A stretch of 64,000 nt of DNA from Christiangramia fulva (GCF_003024155.1 NZ_CP028136.1:2542001-2606000); one strand, 5' to 3'. Numbered from the stretch's first letter, positions 27,460 to 36,936 are shown. The notes: a model not told the origin generated them from the letters alone. Translations and numbers: made by a program.

Positions 27460-27969
27460 TTAATTCCATTCATCGTCATAAGAAAAATCATCAAAGTTAT
27501 CGTCGTCAAAAACATCATCGCCATTAAGACCCTGGTTTTCATCTTCCCCAATGAATTCCTTATCGGGTGCATTATCAGGGATCTGACCATGAACGAACAT
27601 TAAATTGGGGTAATCCCGGCCTTCTTCCACTTCAGCTATTTGTGCAAGTTCGACTAAAAAAGTCCACATTTTCAGGAAATCGTAGACATAGATGAGTTTT
27701 GTCTGGTCTTCAGAAAGAACGCTGTCAAGAGTAGTTTCGTTCATCAGTTTTATGGAGGTGTCATTCCCGCTCATGTCAAACTGATGGATCTCTTCGCCCT
27801 GGTTCCAGTTTTCATCACTGATGTAAAAGGAAGCCATTTCGGTTCCGTCGAAACCGAAAGACTGAACGATCACATTATGCAAATCTTCCAGGGTGCTTTC
27901 CTGAAGCATTTCAATATCCCTAAAAACATCTTCTTGCGCATCGAGAATCACTCTGAATCTGTAAACCAT
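27460..27969 (-). CDS. Plasmid pRiA4b ORF-3-like protein
   Basis: A 169-residue acidic protein of the PRiA4_ORF3 family. The family core is seen as YRFRVILDAQEDVFRDIEMLQESTLEDLHNVIVQSFGFDG, then MASFYISD, then LIYVYDFLKMWTFLVEL. The last 35 residues are almost all acidic and asparagine (DDDNFDDFSYDDEWN). Named after a plasmid ORF, the family also occurs as a chromosomal gene; its function is unknown. No plasmid or transposon sequence lies nearby. Confidence 0.83.
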   Translation of the reverse strand: MVYRFRVILDAQEDVFRDIEMLQESTLEDLHNVIVQSFGFDGTEMASFYISDENWNQGEEIHQFDMSGNDTSIKLMNETTLDSVLSEDQTKLIYVYDFLKMWTFLVELAQIAEVEEGRDYPNLMFVHGQIPDNAPDKEFIGEDENQGLNGDDVFDDDNFDDFSYDDEWN

Positions 27970-27990
27970 ACCTCTTAAAATTTTGGATTA

Positions 27991-27998
27991 CAAAGATA
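27991..27998 (-). promoter_or_regulatory. -7 promoter box of the pRiA4b-like gene
   Basis: The minus strand reads TATCTTTG, 21 nt upstream of the ATG at 27969. Confidence 0.5.
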
Positions 27999-28021
27999 AA
28001 ATTTTAGTCGGGAAAAATAAG

Positions 28022-29035
28022 TTATTTACTAAATCTGTGCAGCGTAAAAGTCATTCCTGTTAATAACAAAAATGCGCCTGCCTGGTGAAGTACTCCCAGC
28101 CAGATGGGTACTGCGTAGATAAGCGTGAGAACTCCCAGGGTAAATTGTACAAATACCATTACCAGTAAAAAATTCACTCCGTTTTTCTGCGGATTCGTAA
28201 GCTCAAGGTTCTTTGCCCTGTACCAAATGTAGGCTATAACTATCACCACGATATAGGCCAGGTATCGATGAATGAACTGAACCCCACTTTTACCTTCGAT
28301 AAAATTTCTCCAAATCGGTGATTTTTCGGTATAAACGGTTTCATGAATGAGTTTTCCTTCTGCCATCATGGGCCAGAAATTATGGATAAAACCGGCATCG
28401 AGTCCGGCGACAAAAGCACCCCAGATGATCTGCAACAACAAAACCCCGAGCCCGAATCTCACCAGGTTTCTGAAGCTTTTATCAATGTGTTTTCTTTGCG
28501 GATAAAGAATGTCAAGAGCCACCCAAAGGGTATAGGCAAAAGTTATAAAAGCGGTGGTCAGGTGGGCGGCGAGGCGGTAATGGCTCACCCAAGGCATATC
28601 CACAAGTCCGCTTTTTACCATATACCAGCCTAAAAATCCCTGGAAGGCGCCCAGCGCCAATAATATCAGGGCTTTTTTGATCGTAGATTTGGAAAGTTGC
28701 TTCCTGATTAGGAAATAAATGAACGGAATTAAAAATACAATCCCGATCAGCCTTCCAATGACCCGGTGGATCCATTCCCAGAAATAAATAGATTTGAAAT
28801 CTTCAAGATTAAAGTGGTAATGCAATTTCTGGTATTCGGGATATTGCTTGTAAAGCTCAAAGGCTTCTTCCCATTCCTGCTGATTGAGCGGCGGAATGGT
28901 ACCGCTAATAAGTTTATAATTTGAAATTGAAAGGCCGGAGTTGGTTAAACGGGTAATTCCACCTACAATTACCATTAGAAAAATCAGTAAACATCCGGTC
29001 AGCAGCCAGTAAACTACTTTTTTGTTGTCTTTCAT
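28022..29035 (-). CDS. ctaA: Heme A synthase (COX15/CtaA)
   Basis: A 337-residue inner-membrane protein with eight predicted helices. It oxidises heme O to heme A for cytochrome oxidase. The first helix ends in the family motif VVGGITRLTNSGLSI. Histidines that can ligate heme lie in YFWEWIHRVIGRLIG, SHYRLAAHL, IHRYLAYI and LGVLHQAGAF. The type is the alphaproteobacterial/mitochondrial-like one, without the Bacillus cysteine pair. No cytochrome oxidase gene is in the window. Confidence 0.94.
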   Translation of the reverse strand: MKDNKKVVYWLLTGCLLIFLMVIVGGITRLTNSGLSISNYKLISGTIPPLNQQEWEEAFELYKQYPEYQKLHYHFNLEDFKSIYFWEWIHRVIGRLIGIVFLIPFIYFLIRKQLSKSTIKKALILLALGAFQGFLGWYMVKSGLVDMPWVSHYRLAAHLTTAFITFAYTLWVALDILYPQRKHIDKSFRNLVRFGLGVLLLQIIWGAFVAGLDAGFIHNFWPMMAEGKLIHETVYTEKSPIWRNFIEGKSGVQFIHRYLAYIVVIVIAYIWYRAKNLELTNPQKNGVNFLLVMVFVQFTLGVLTLIYAVPIWLGVLHQAGAFLLLTGMTFTLHRFSK

Positions 29036-29084
29036 TGAAGTAAAATTAAGTATGCAAAACTCATTGATTTGGTTGGTGGTTGAT

Positions 29085-30521
29085 TTATGTTTGGTTTTGA
29101 ACTTTTAAGCCCAGGTCTTCTCCCTTTTTCAGCATAAAATCCCGGGCTGGTTGATATTCATTGGGAATATCCCCTTCAAGAATGGCCTCTTTTATGGCAT
29201 CTTTGATAAGCCCGACTTCCCGGCTTGGTTTTATATTGAAAGTTTCCATGATCTCTTCACCACTAACCGGAGGTTGAAAATTGCGAACATGATCGCGTTC
29301 TTCCACTTCCTGTATTTTCTCGCGTACGACCTGGAAATTATTGTGATATTTTCTGTAGCGTTTCGGATTTTTGGTGGTGATATCTGCCTCACAAAGCGTC
29401 ATCAGCTCTTCAATATTATCACCCGCATCAAAAATCAATCTTCGTACAGCCGAATCGGTTACATTATCATCAACTATTGCGATAGGGCGGGAACTCAGCA
29501 GCACCATTTTTTGTACGAATTTCATCTTTTCGTTTAATGGAAGCCGCAGTCTTTTAAATAATTTGAAGACCATTTTCGCACCTACGAATTCATGCCCGTG
29601 AAAGGTCCAGCCAATTTTTTTATGAAACTTTTTTGTTGGAGCTTTACCGATATCATGAAGCAAAGCGGCCCAGCGAAGCCATAGGTCATCGGTATTTTCT
29701 GAAATATTATCGACTACTTCAAGTGTATGCCAGAAATTGTCTTTATGGGTTTGCCCTTCCACTTCATCTATTCCCTGAAGGGCGGTTAATTCAGGAAGGA
29801 TCTTTTCCAGCAGGCCGGTTTTATAAAGCAAAGCAAAACCTTTGGAAGGTTTATCGCTTAGAAGAATTTTATTCAACTCATCAACGATCCTTTCTTTCGA
29901 AATGATCCTGATCCGTTCTTTATTGCGACTAATTGACTTCAGCGATTCCTCTTCAATAATGAAATTGAGCTGGGTGGCGAATCGAATGGCACGATACATC
30001 CGCAGGGGATCATCTGAGTAGGTGAGATCTGGATCCAGCGGAGTGCGAATGATCTTTTTCTTAAGATCCTCGTAACCATTGAAGGGATCAAGCAGTTCAC
30101 CAAAACCGTCACTATTCAGTTTCAGGGCCAGGGCATTTATGGTGAAATCTCTTCGGTTCTGGTCGTCTTGAAGCGTGCCGTCTTCCACAATGGGTTTCCG
30201 GCTGTGCTGGCGATAACTTTCTTTTCTGGCTCCAACGAACTCGATCTCTTTATCATCAGCTTTTAACATCGCCGTACCAAAATTTTTAAAAACCTTTACA
30301 GGAGTTTTTTTCGGGAGTTTATCAGCTACTTTTTTAGCAAGTTGAATTCCGCTTCCCACGGCAACAATGTCGATATCGGTAGGATCGCCGCGCTCGAGAA
30401 TATGGTCGCGAACAAAGCCGCCAATCACGTAGGCATCGACCGAAAGTTCATCGGCTGCTTCCGAAATTATTCTGAAAATATTATGATGTAATGCTTTGCT
30501 GTAATTGTGGTGTTTCGGCAT
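29085..30521 (-). CDS. CCA tRNA nucleotidyltransferase / poly(A) polymerase with HD domain
   Basis: A 478-residue class II nucleotidyltransferase. The head domain has YVIGGFVRDHILERGDPTDIDIVAVG (metal-binding DxD), with RRDFTINALAL and DPLRMYRAIRFATQLNF as nucleotide- and template-recognition motifs. A C-terminal HD phosphohydrolase motif appears as LLHDIGKAPTK. Adding CCA to tRNA is the usual role in this phylum; poly(A) polymerase cannot be excluded. It lies 2 bp after the TsaC-like gene, so both concern tRNA maturation and are cotranscribed. Confidence 0.92.
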   Translation of the reverse strand: MPKHHNYSKALHHNIFRIISEAADELSVDAYVIGGFVRDHILERGDPTDIDIVAVGSGIQLAKKVADKLPKKTPVKVFKNFGTAMLKADDKEIEFVGARKESYRQHSRKPIVEDGTLQDDQNRRDFTINALALKLNSDGFGELLDPFNGYEDLKKKIIRTPLDPDLTYSDDPLRMYRAIRFATQLNFIIEEESLKSISRNKERIRIISKERIVDELNKILLSDKPSKGFALLYKTGLLEKILPELTALQGIDEVEGQTHKDNFWHTLEVVDNISENTDDLWLRWAALLHDIGKAPTKKFHKKIGWTFHGHEFVGAKMVFKLFKRLRLPLNEKMKFVQKMVLLSSRPIAIVDDNVTDSAVRRLIFDAGDNIEELMTLCEADITTKNPKRYRKYHNNFQVVREKIQEVEERDHVRNFQPPVSGEEIMETFNIKPSREVGLIKDAIKEAILEGDIPNEYQPARDFMLKKGEDLGLKVQNQT

Positions 30522-30523
30522 CT

Positions 30524-31093
30524 TTACTTGCGTATCACTTTCACCTGGCCATCATTGCTCAATTTGATGATCGACGAGGGTTTTGACGATTTTTTTGAAC
30601 GCTGCAAATTTACTACATAGTCCACTTCTTTTAAAATTTGCGGACTTATTTGATCAAAAGATTCCGGAGTAGGTTCTCCACTGATGTTCGCCGAGGTGGA
30701 AACCAAAGGCCTTCTCATTTTTTTTATTAGTTCTGAGCAAAAAGCGTCGCGAACCACACGAATTCCTAATGAATCGTCTTCCCCAACCAGGTTATCTGCG
30801 ATTCGGATTGGTTTATCATAGATTATCGTGGTTGGTTTTTTGGCATATTTCAGAATATCATAGGCCATTTCAGGAACTTCCTCGACATATTGTTCCAGCA
30901 TTTTAAAGTTCGAAACGAGCGTAATCAGCGCTTTTGATTCTTCCCGTTTTTTTATTTCGTAGATCCTGTCTATCGCGTCGGCATTGGTCGCATCGCAGCC
31001 AATTCCCCATACCGTATCGGTAGGGTAGAGAATCACTCCTCCTTTTTTAATGACATCCAAACAGTTTTGAACTTCCTGATCAAACTTTTCCAT
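30524..31093 (-). CDS. L-threonylcarbamoyladenylate synthase (TsaC/Sua5-YrdC)
   Basis: A 189-residue YrdC-domain enzyme that makes threonylcarbamoyl-AMP for the t6A37 modification of tRNA. The motifs ILYPTDTVWGIGCD, KKREESKALITLV (the basic substrate-binding region) and PLVSTSANISGEPTP (the S-x-N motif) are present. The YciO-type paralogue at 2403 lacks the latter two. It overlaps the GT4 gene by 14 nt and precedes the CCA-adding enzyme by 2 bp, a tight operon. Confidence 0.9.
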   Translation of the reverse strand: MEKFDQEVQNCLDVIKKGGVILYPTDTVWGIGCDATNADAIDRIYEIKKREESKALITLVSNFKMLEQYVEEVPEMAYDILKYAKKPTTIIYDKPIRIADNLVGEDDSLGIRVVRDAFCSELIKKMRRPLVSTSANISGEPTPESFDQISPQILKEVDYVVNLQRSKKSSKPSSIIKLSNDGQVKVIRK

Positions 31094-32189
31094 TGATTAC
31101 TTTTTTATATTCGGCCAGTGTATTTTCGGCCATTTTCCGGCTGGTAAAATTATTCAGAAATATTTTATGCGATCTTTCCGAAAATTTTTTCCCAAGCTCC
31201 GGATTTTCCTGCAAAGCTATCAATTTATCGGCTAATTGTTCCGAATTAAACGGTTCAGTTAGAAATCCGTTTTCGCCGTCTTTGATAATTTCCGGAATTC
31301 CACCCACAGCGGTACTAACCACCGGGGTTTTATAAAAGAAACTTTCAAAGATAAACTGGGGAAGGCCTTCGCTTTGGGAAGTCAGCAGTGAAATATCAAA
31401 TTGAGGGATAAGTGCAGAGGCTTCTTCGACAAATCCCAGCATTGAAATTGAAGCTTCCAGACCTTTACTTTTTATTTCCTCTTGTAGATTTTCTGTTCTA
31501 GAAGTAAAAGATCCTATTTGCACAAAATGGAAATTTTCATATTTCCTGATATTGATAATTTCAGCGATTGTTGCTACCCATGTTTCCAGGTTTTTTGCCC
31601 TTATATGATTGGCAATGGTTCCGACGATGATTTTATCTTCTGAAATATTTAATTTTTTTCGAAGATCAAACGGCGGGTCAGTATTTTTTATACGTGATCC
31701 ATGATAAACCCTAACGAGTTTAGAATGATCTTTAATGCTCTCCGAAGCGATTTTTCTGGTAGTTTCAGAAACACAGAGAATCTTTTTGAGGTTAGGATGG
31801 TTGTATTTATACAGGGTCTGTTTTCTGTTTTTTATAGGAAAAGAAGTCTTTTTGCTGAAAACAAAAGGCGGAAGTTTTGCCAGTTTTGTGGCAATAATGC
31901 ACAAAGTTAATGCTGCGGAGCCATGGATATGGATAAGATCAATTTTTTTCTCTTTAACGATCGAAATTATTTTTCTAAGAAAACGAGGATCTAAATTAAA
32001 AGATAAAGGAGCTGAGTCAAATTCGAGGTCTTTCTTAGAAAGATACTTCTCAAAATCTGAATTTTTTATGCACAGAATAAAAGTTTTAACTTCCTTATCG
32101 AGCTCATTTAATTCTAGGCATAGATTTTCCAGCTGTTTTTGGCCGCCTCCAACTTTTTTACCACTGGAAACCTGGAGAATGTTCATCAT
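31080..32189 (-). CDS. Glycosyltransferase family 4
   Basis: A 369-residue GT-B glycosyltransferase. The N-terminal acceptor domain starts MMNILQVSSGKKVGGGQKQLENL. The donor domain has GTIANHIRAKNLETWVATI and the E-x7-E region in SLLTSQSEGLPQFIFESFFYKTPVVSTAVGGIPEIIKDGENGF (split across residues of about 270-315). It is predicted to add a sugar to a cell-surface glycan or LPS core. It is the downstream member of the glycan gene group on the minus strand, coupled with the TsaC-like gene. Confidence 0.93.
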   Translation of the reverse strand: MMNILQVSSGKKVGGGQKQLENLCLELNELDKEVKTFILCIKNSDFEKYLSKKDLEFDSAPLSFNLDPRFLRKIISIVKEKKIDLIHIHGSAALTLCIIATKLAKLPPFVFSKKTSFPIKNRKQTLYKYNHPNLKKILCVSETTRKIASESIKDHSKLVRVYHGSRIKNTDPPFDLRKKLNISEDKIIVGTIANHIRAKNLETWVATIAEIINIRKYENFHFVQIGSFTSRTENLQEEIKSKGLEASISMLGFVEEASALIPQFDISLLTSQSEGLPQFIFESFFYKTPVVSTAVGGIPEIIKDGENGFLTEPFNSEQLADKLIALQENPELGKKFSERSHKIFLNNFTSRKMAENTLAEYKKVINGKV

Positions 32190-32199
32190 TAAAAATAGT

Positions 32200-33111
32200 T
32201 TAAAAATCCAGGTACTCTTTTACTTTTTGATAAAAAGAATCATTCAGTTCTCTGCATTCTTCAAGTACTCCTGTATAAGAAGTAGCTTTATTTACCTCCG
32301 CGATACAATTTTCAAAATCTGAAAATACCGGTTTATATTTAAAATCAAAGAATTTAGAAGAATTGGGGATAACAGCGACCTTCCTGCCAAGGAGCATCGA
32401 CCAATACATTGCATGATAACTGTCTGTAATGATCTTCTCTTTACTGCCAATAAATGCTACAATCTTTTCCACTTCGGCTGTATTGGAAATGGATGGATAA
32501 GCTGAAAATTTCCCCAAAACAGCTTTATTTTTCATTGTTTTTTTATGAAATATAATCCCAATTTCATCTTCAATTTCATAGGAGTCGTCAAAAACTACAT
32601 GTTTACAGCTTACGCAGGGCACATAGTCTCCAGGCATTGAATAATCCCTGGTGCCAACGAGTCCAAATTTCTTAATATCAATATTGTAAGAACTCATATT
32701 ATTGAAGTCCTTTTTTTTCTTGGAATTATGGCCAACGCCCCATAGTACTATTTTTTTATTGTCACTGGCCAATTTTTCGAAGGTCTGCAACTGGCGTTTA
32801 AAACTTTTTCTATTTAAAAGTCCTCCACCACCGACAATAATCGAGTTTGCTGCAATTTTTTTAACCCATTTGTATCGCTCATTTTTTGAAGAAGACTTAT
32901 ATCCATAAATATCCAGAATATTTTCTATCCCTTCATAATAATGGAAAGGTGCTGAAAAAAAATCCCCGGCATTGTTTTTATCGATTCTATAGATATTAAG
33001 TATTTTCTTATGATTTTGCTTTTTATCAAGAAGCATATTTAAAGAAGAATCCTTGTATTCAGATCTTATGGGAGAGGTAAGAATTCTTTTAAAAAATTTA
33101 AGTACTTCCAT
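32200..33111 (-). CDS. Polysaccharide pyruvyl transferase family protein
   Basis: A 303-residue protein of the polysaccharide pyruvyl transferase (CsaB/WcaK-like) family, which can add ketal pyruvate to surface sugars. Seen are NNAGDFFSAPFHYY near the N-terminus, the glycine-rich SIIVGGGGLLNR and the C-terminal KIITDSYHAMYWSMLLGRKVAVIP. It is 10 bp from the GT4 gene and 31 bp from the GT2 gene, consistent with an operon. The acceptor is unknown. Confidence 0.85.
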   Translation of the reverse strand: MEVLKFFKRILTSPIRSEYKDSSLNMLLDKKQNHKKILNIYRIDKNNAGDFFSAPFHYYEGIENILDIYGYKSSSKNERYKWVKKIAANSIIVGGGGLLNRKSFKRQLQTFEKLASDNKKIVLWGVGHNSKKKKDFNNMSSYNIDIKKFGLVGTRDYSMPGDYVPCVSCKHVVFDDSYEIEDEIGIIFHKKTMKNKAVLGKFSAYPSISNTAEVEKIVAFIGSKEKIITDSYHAMYWSMLLGRKVAVIPNSSKFFDFKYKPVFSDFENCIAEVNKATSYTGVLEECRELNDSFYQKVKEYLDF

Positions 33112-33142
33112 TCATTTTAAAATATAAGTTCAAAGTTATTTG

Positions 33143-34072
33143 TCATCTTATGATAACCTGCTTCTGTTTCAATGAATCCGATAAATGCGCGCCACGCCAT
33201 AAAACTTTAAAAAGAGGGAAATATTTGGGTTTGACAAGGCAGGTAAAGAAATACCTGATAATCATATAAGTGAGTAGTACTTTGTAAGCAAGAAATCCGA
33301 AATGCTTCCTAATATAATATAACAATGAAATTTTCAGTTCTTTTTTGATGGCAATATTCTTCTCTATACTGGCACTTTTGTAATGAATGTATGTCAGATA
33401 CGGATATAAATAGGTTAGTTTTCCCTTTTGTTTTAAAAGTCGTCGGCAAAGATCAGATTCTTCATAGTAAAGAAAAAGATTTGTATCAAAACCGCCAACA
33501 TCATTAAAATCCTGAGCATCAACAAATAAAAACGAACCCTGTACATAATCCACACGAGTTGGATTATCATAGAATTTTTTCCGATTTAGATATTTTTTCG
33601 GAAAAAAAGTCTCCAGAAACGACCTTTTTAAAATTTCCCGCTGTAAAGTTGAAAAATGGTCTATGGTCACCCGAAAATTTCCTTCTTCATCTAGCATTTG
33701 TGGGGAACAAACAGCAATTTCAGCATTATTATCCATGAATTGAGCAAGTTCCTCCAGGGTGTTTTTTGCGGTGATCAATGTATCATTATTGATAAAGGCA
33801 TAATAACGGCTAGGAGAAGCTTCCTGTACCCCCAGCATATTTCCGGCACCAAAACCTATATTGATTTTACTTCCAATATGTTTAATAGGAAGGCCCTTTA
33901 GACTTTTCAGGTCCCGATCAAGCTTTTGGAAATCTTCCTGTCGGGATGCATTATCAATTACAATGATCTCGCATTTAAAATCGGGATCATGATTTTCAAT
34001 AATAGATTTTACACAATCGAATGTAAATCCGGAGGTATTATAATTTATGATGATACAGCTAACATCCAGCAT
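33143..34072 (-). CDS. Glycosyltransferase family 2
   Basis: A 309-residue GT-A transferase. VSCIIINYNTSGFTFDCVKSI opens the nucleotide-sugar fold. IVIDNASRQ and YAFINNDTLIT (the DxD equivalent NND) follow, then the acceptor motif YYEESDLCRRLLKQKGK. A C-terminal hydrophobic stretch (AYKVLLTYMIIRYFFTCLV) may be a membrane anchor. It starts the minus-strand run GT2, pyruvyl transferase, GT4, tsaC-like, cca. Confidence 0.92.
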   Translation of the reverse strand: MLDVSCIIINYNTSGFTFDCVKSIIENHDPDFKCEIIVIDNASRQEDFQKLDRDLKSLKGLPIKHIGSKINIGFGAGNMLGVQEASPSRYYAFINNDTLITAKNTLEELAQFMDNNAEIAVCSPQMLDEEGNFRVTIDHFSTLQREILKRSFLETFFPKKYLNRKKFYDNPTRVDYVQGSFLFVDAQDFNDVGGFDTNLFLYYEESDLCRRLLKQKGKLTYLYPYLTYIHYKSASIEKNIAIKKELKISLLYYIRKHFGFLAYKVLLTYMIIRYFFTCLVKPKYFPLFKVLWRGAHLSDSLKQKQVIIR

Positions 34073-34242
34073 ATTACAGTACTTTCAGGGCAGGATAATG
34101 ACCTACAGAGAGCCCTGTTTTGTATTTAAAACTGAATTTTTTGAGCATAAATAACAAGTTTTAAATGTTTGTAAAGATATGAGAAAATAAGAAAGCTGTT
34201 TCAAATCCGGCTTCCGGCTTATACAAAAAACGCTGAATATTG

Positions 34243-34250
34243 TAGTTTTG
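34243..34250 (+). promoter_or_regulatory. -7 promoter box of the LPS kinase-like gene
   Basis: TAGTTTTG matches TAnnTTTG and ends 4 nt before the ATG at 34255, which implies a leaderless mRNA. Confidence 0.5.
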
Positions 34251-34254
34251 TAGT

Positions 34255-35013
34255 ATGAAAACAGTATTCGCAAAAGAATATGAAAAATACCGGGGAGAAA
34301 TTCTTTCTCTCATCGCCAACTTTGACAAAGAAGGTGATAGACTTGAAGTGCCGGCAAGGAATACCATCAAGATTTTTAAAATTGATGGGAGAGAGTTCAA
34401 TATAAAATCTTTTAAGATCCCGAATGCGATCAATAAAGTAGCTTACCGCTTTTTTCGAAAATCAAAGGCCGAGCGATCTTTTTACTACGCGGGAGTTCTG
34501 CAGAAAAAGGGGATCGGAACCCCAGATCCGGTGGCTTTTGCTGAGGAAACTTCGGCTCTTGCTTTTGGAAAGAGTTTTTATGTAAGCCGCCATCTGCCTT
34601 ATGATCTAACTTATCGCGAACTGGTGATTGACGAAAATTATCCCGAACATGAGAAAATTCTACGCGCCTTTACCCGATTTACCTTCGAGATGCATGAAAA
34701 AAATATTCTTTTCCTGGATCATTCGCCGGGAAACACGCTTATCCAGGTAAATAATGGCGACTATAAATTTTTTCTAGTCGATCTAAACCGAATGGTTTTC
34801 AAACCTTTGAATGAAACAGAGCGTATCAAAAATTTCTGCCGGTTAACTCCTCACAAGAAAATGGTCAGAATTATGGCCGAAGAGTATGCCAGCTTGATTA
34901 AGGAATCACCGGAATATGTTTTCGAAAAAATGTGGTTTTTTACCGATCAGTTTCAGAAATCTTTTCATCAAAAACAGCGACTCAAAAAGCGACTGAAATT
35001 TTGGAAGAAGTAA
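34255..35013 (+). CDS. Lipopolysaccharide kinase-like (Kdo/WaaP family) protein
   Basis: A 252-residue kinase-fold protein of the WaaP/KdkA/InaA type, predicted to phosphorylate a sugar of the lipid A core. The catalytic loop reads LFLDHSPGNTLIQ (D-x4-N) and the metal-binding aspartate lies in FFLVDLNRMVF. An N-lobe lysine is likely in FNIKSFKIPNAINKVAYRFF. It stands on the opposite strand inside the glycan cluster, 3 bp from the convergent stop of the GT9 heptosyltransferase-like gene. Confidence 0.85.
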   Translation: MKTVFAKEYEKYRGEILSLIANFDKEGDRLEVPARNTIKIFKIDGREFNIKSFKIPNAINKVAYRFFRKSKAERSFYYAGVLQKKGIGTPDPVAFAEETSALAFGKSFYVSRHLPYDLTYRELVIDENYPEHEKILRAFTRFTFEMHEKNILFLDHSPGNTLIQVNNGDYKFFLVDLNRMVFKPLNETERIKNFCRLTPHKKMVRIMAEEYASLIKESPEYVFEKMWFFTDQFQKSFHQKQRLKKRLKFWKK

Positions 35014-35016
35014 CTT

Positions 35017-36078
35017 TTAACTGAATTTTTGTAGAAATTCTTTCAACTCATCTTCGAATAATTCAGGTTTCAGAAGCAGGTAGAGATTTTTAGATTCTTT
35101 CCGCAGTGCTTTTTTATCCTTGTCTTCCAGAATCTCCTTAAAATAATCTTCAAGATGAACACTGGAATTTTTTTCCGATTTCTCATAAAGTCCCCATTCT
35201 TTCCTTGGTGTCTGGGGCGCGAAAATAGAAAATGTGGGAATATCCAGTGCTTTTGCCATATTCACCGCGCCTCCTTCGTTGCCTAACAGTGCATCACATT
35301 GGGAGCAAATAGCGATAAATTCCCTAAGATTTTTTCCTACAATATCAGCTCGAATATCTTTGCGAGTGGCTGTTTTGCAAAGTTCCAAAATTTCGTCAAC
35401 CTCTTTTTTCTGACTCGGGATGTAATTAAGCAATAAAGTAGGTTCTGCTTCTTCTACAATATAATCCAACAGGTAAGCCATATATTTACCCGGATACGTT
35501 TTTTCCGGTCCGCTGCCCAGAATGCTTATCATAAACAACCGTTTGGAACGGTCGATTTCAGCATTCTTTAAAAGATCTTTAGCCCATATTTTTTCTTCAT
35601 CCCTTAAAAATATCCGGGGTTTAATCTCCTTTGGAAAATCATCTCCCATAGGCGTCAAAAGCTGAAGCCGGTTTTCTATGGCGAGTCCGGCAATTGTTTC
35701 CGTGTCTTTTTTATAAGGGAAGGTATGTGTATAGGCATTCCGGGTATACCATTTTCGGTACGAACTTCTGATTTTCGCACTGCTTTGAAGTGTAATAAAC
35801 GCCGAATTGATCTTTGAATACACATCTATTACCGCATCATATTTTTCTTTTTTAACCTCTTTCGCCAGTTTTTGAAGGCCCGCCAGCGATTTATGTTCAG
35901 AAGGTTTAAAAAGGATAAGCCTGTCAATATTAGGATTATTCTCTATTACGGGTTTGGTATGTTCATAAATCAGGTAATCCAGCCGGGCATTGGGATATTT
36001 TTCCCGTAAGGCCTTAAATAAGATTGAGGATGTAAGCACATCCCCAATCATTTTCAGCTGAATCACTAATATTTTCAT
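35017..36078 (-). CDS. Glycosyltransferase family 9 (heptosyltransferase-like)
   Basis: A protein of about 353 residues from the ATG at 36078 (MKILVIQLKMIGDVLTSS). The longer frame to 36090 adds only MEIG. The N-terminal IGDVLTSSILFKALREKYP and the C-terminal donor site LLGNEGGAVNMAKALDIPTFSIFAP match GT9 (WaaC/WaaF/RfaQ-like) enzymes of LPS core assembly. The neighbouring WaaP-like kinase supports a role in the lipooligosaccharide core. The sugar donor is unknown. Confidence 0.9.
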   Translation of the reverse strand: MKILVIQLKMIGDVLTSSILFKALREKYPNARLDYLIYEHTKPVIENNPNIDRLILFKPSEHKSLAGLQKLAKEVKKEKYDAVIDVYSKINSAFITLQSSAKIRSSYRKWYTRNAYTHTFPYKKDTETIAGLAIENRLQLLTPMGDDFPKEIKPRIFLRDEEKIWAKDLLKNAEIDRSKRLFMISILGSGPEKTYPGKYMAYLLDYIVEEAEPTLLLNYIPSQKKEVDEILELCKTATRKDIRADIVGKNLREFIAICSQCDALLGNEGGAVNMAKALDIPTFSIFAPQTPRKEWGLYEKSEKNSSVHLEDYFKEILEDKDKKALRKESKNLYLLLKPELFEDELKEFLQKFS

Positions 36079-36120
36079 TCCAATTTCCAATTAACCTCTC
36101 CCTGGGGAGATAGGTGTGGA

Positions 36121-36936
36121 TTAAACCGCCACATTATATTCTCTCAGCGCATCGTTGAGAGAAGTCTTTTTGTTGGTGCTTTCCTTCCTTTTCCCGATGA
36201 TCAATGCGCATGGCACCTGGTAATCTCCGGCAGGAAATTTTTTAGTATAGCTTCCGGGAATCACCACCGATCGCGAAGGTACAAGACCTTTAAATTCTTT
36301 TGGCTCATCACCGGTAACATCAATAATTTTTGTAGAACCTGTAAGCACCACATTTGCTCCCAGCACGGCCTCTTTCTCCACACGCACGCCTTCAACTACA
36401 ATACTTCTTGAACCTAAAAATGCATTATCTTCTATGATCACGGGTGCTGCCTGAAGTGGTTCGAGTACCCCTCCAATTCCAACGCCGCCGCTTAAATGTA
36501 CATTTTTGCCAATTTGGGCACAACTTCCAACTGTGGCCCAGGTATCAACCATGGTTCCTTCATCTACATAAGCACCAATATTCACATAACTTGGCATCAT
36601 GATCACGCCTGAAGAAATATAGGCGCCATGTCTGGCCACCGCATTGGGCACGACCCTGATTCCTTTTTCCTTATAGCCTCGTTTTAATGGTATTTTATCA
36701 TGATATTCGAAAATTCCGGCTTCAAGGGTTTCCATTTTCTGAATAGGGAAGTATAAAACCACTCCTTTTTTTACCCATTCGTTTACCTGCCATCCTCCCT
36801 CTGTCGGTTCGGCAACCCTTAATTCTCCTTTATCCAGTAGTTCGATCACCTGTCGAATCGCATCGGTAGTTTCCTTATCTTTTAACAATTCCCGGTTCTC
36901 CCAGGCCGCTTCAATTTTTGCTTTTAACTGCTCCAT
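36121..36936 (-). CDS. dapD: 2,3,4,5-tetrahydropyridine-2,6-dicarboxylate N-succinyltransferase
   Basis: A 271-residue enzyme of the succinylase branch of lysine/diaminopimelate synthesis. An N-terminal helical domain (MEQLKAKIEAAWENRELLK) precedes DKGELRVAEP and a left-handed beta-helix of hexapeptide repeats (GAYISSGVIMMPSYVNIGAYVDEGTM). The ATG at 36936 is preferred over one at 36972: it gives the usual family length, and a -7 box lies at 36951-36958, inside the longer frame. It is divergent from ruvX. Confidence 0.96.
   Translation of the reverse strand: MEQLKAKIEAAWENRELLKDKETTDAIRQVIELLDKGELRVAEPTEGGWQVNEWVKKGVVLYFPIQKMETLEAGIFEYHDKIPLKRGYKEKGIRVVPNAVARHGAYISSGVIMMPSYVNIGAYVDEGTMVDTWATVGSCAQIGKNVHLSGGVGIGGVLEPLQAAPVIIEDNAFLGSRSIVVEGVRVEKEAVLGANVVLTGSTKIIDVTGDEPKEFKGLVPSRSVVIPGSYTKKFPAGDYQVPCALIIGKRKESTNKKTSLNDALREYNVAV

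Noticed and set aside
27460..27969. Plasmid or transposon remnant
   Set aside because: The pRiA4b ORF-3 name is historical. No inverted repeats, transposase or replication genes are nearby.
36104..36120. CTCTCCCTGGGGAGA hairpin next to dapD as a terminator
   Set aside because: Short stem, no T run in either direction. It is more likely a worn piece of an intergenic repeat, so it was not listed as a terminator.
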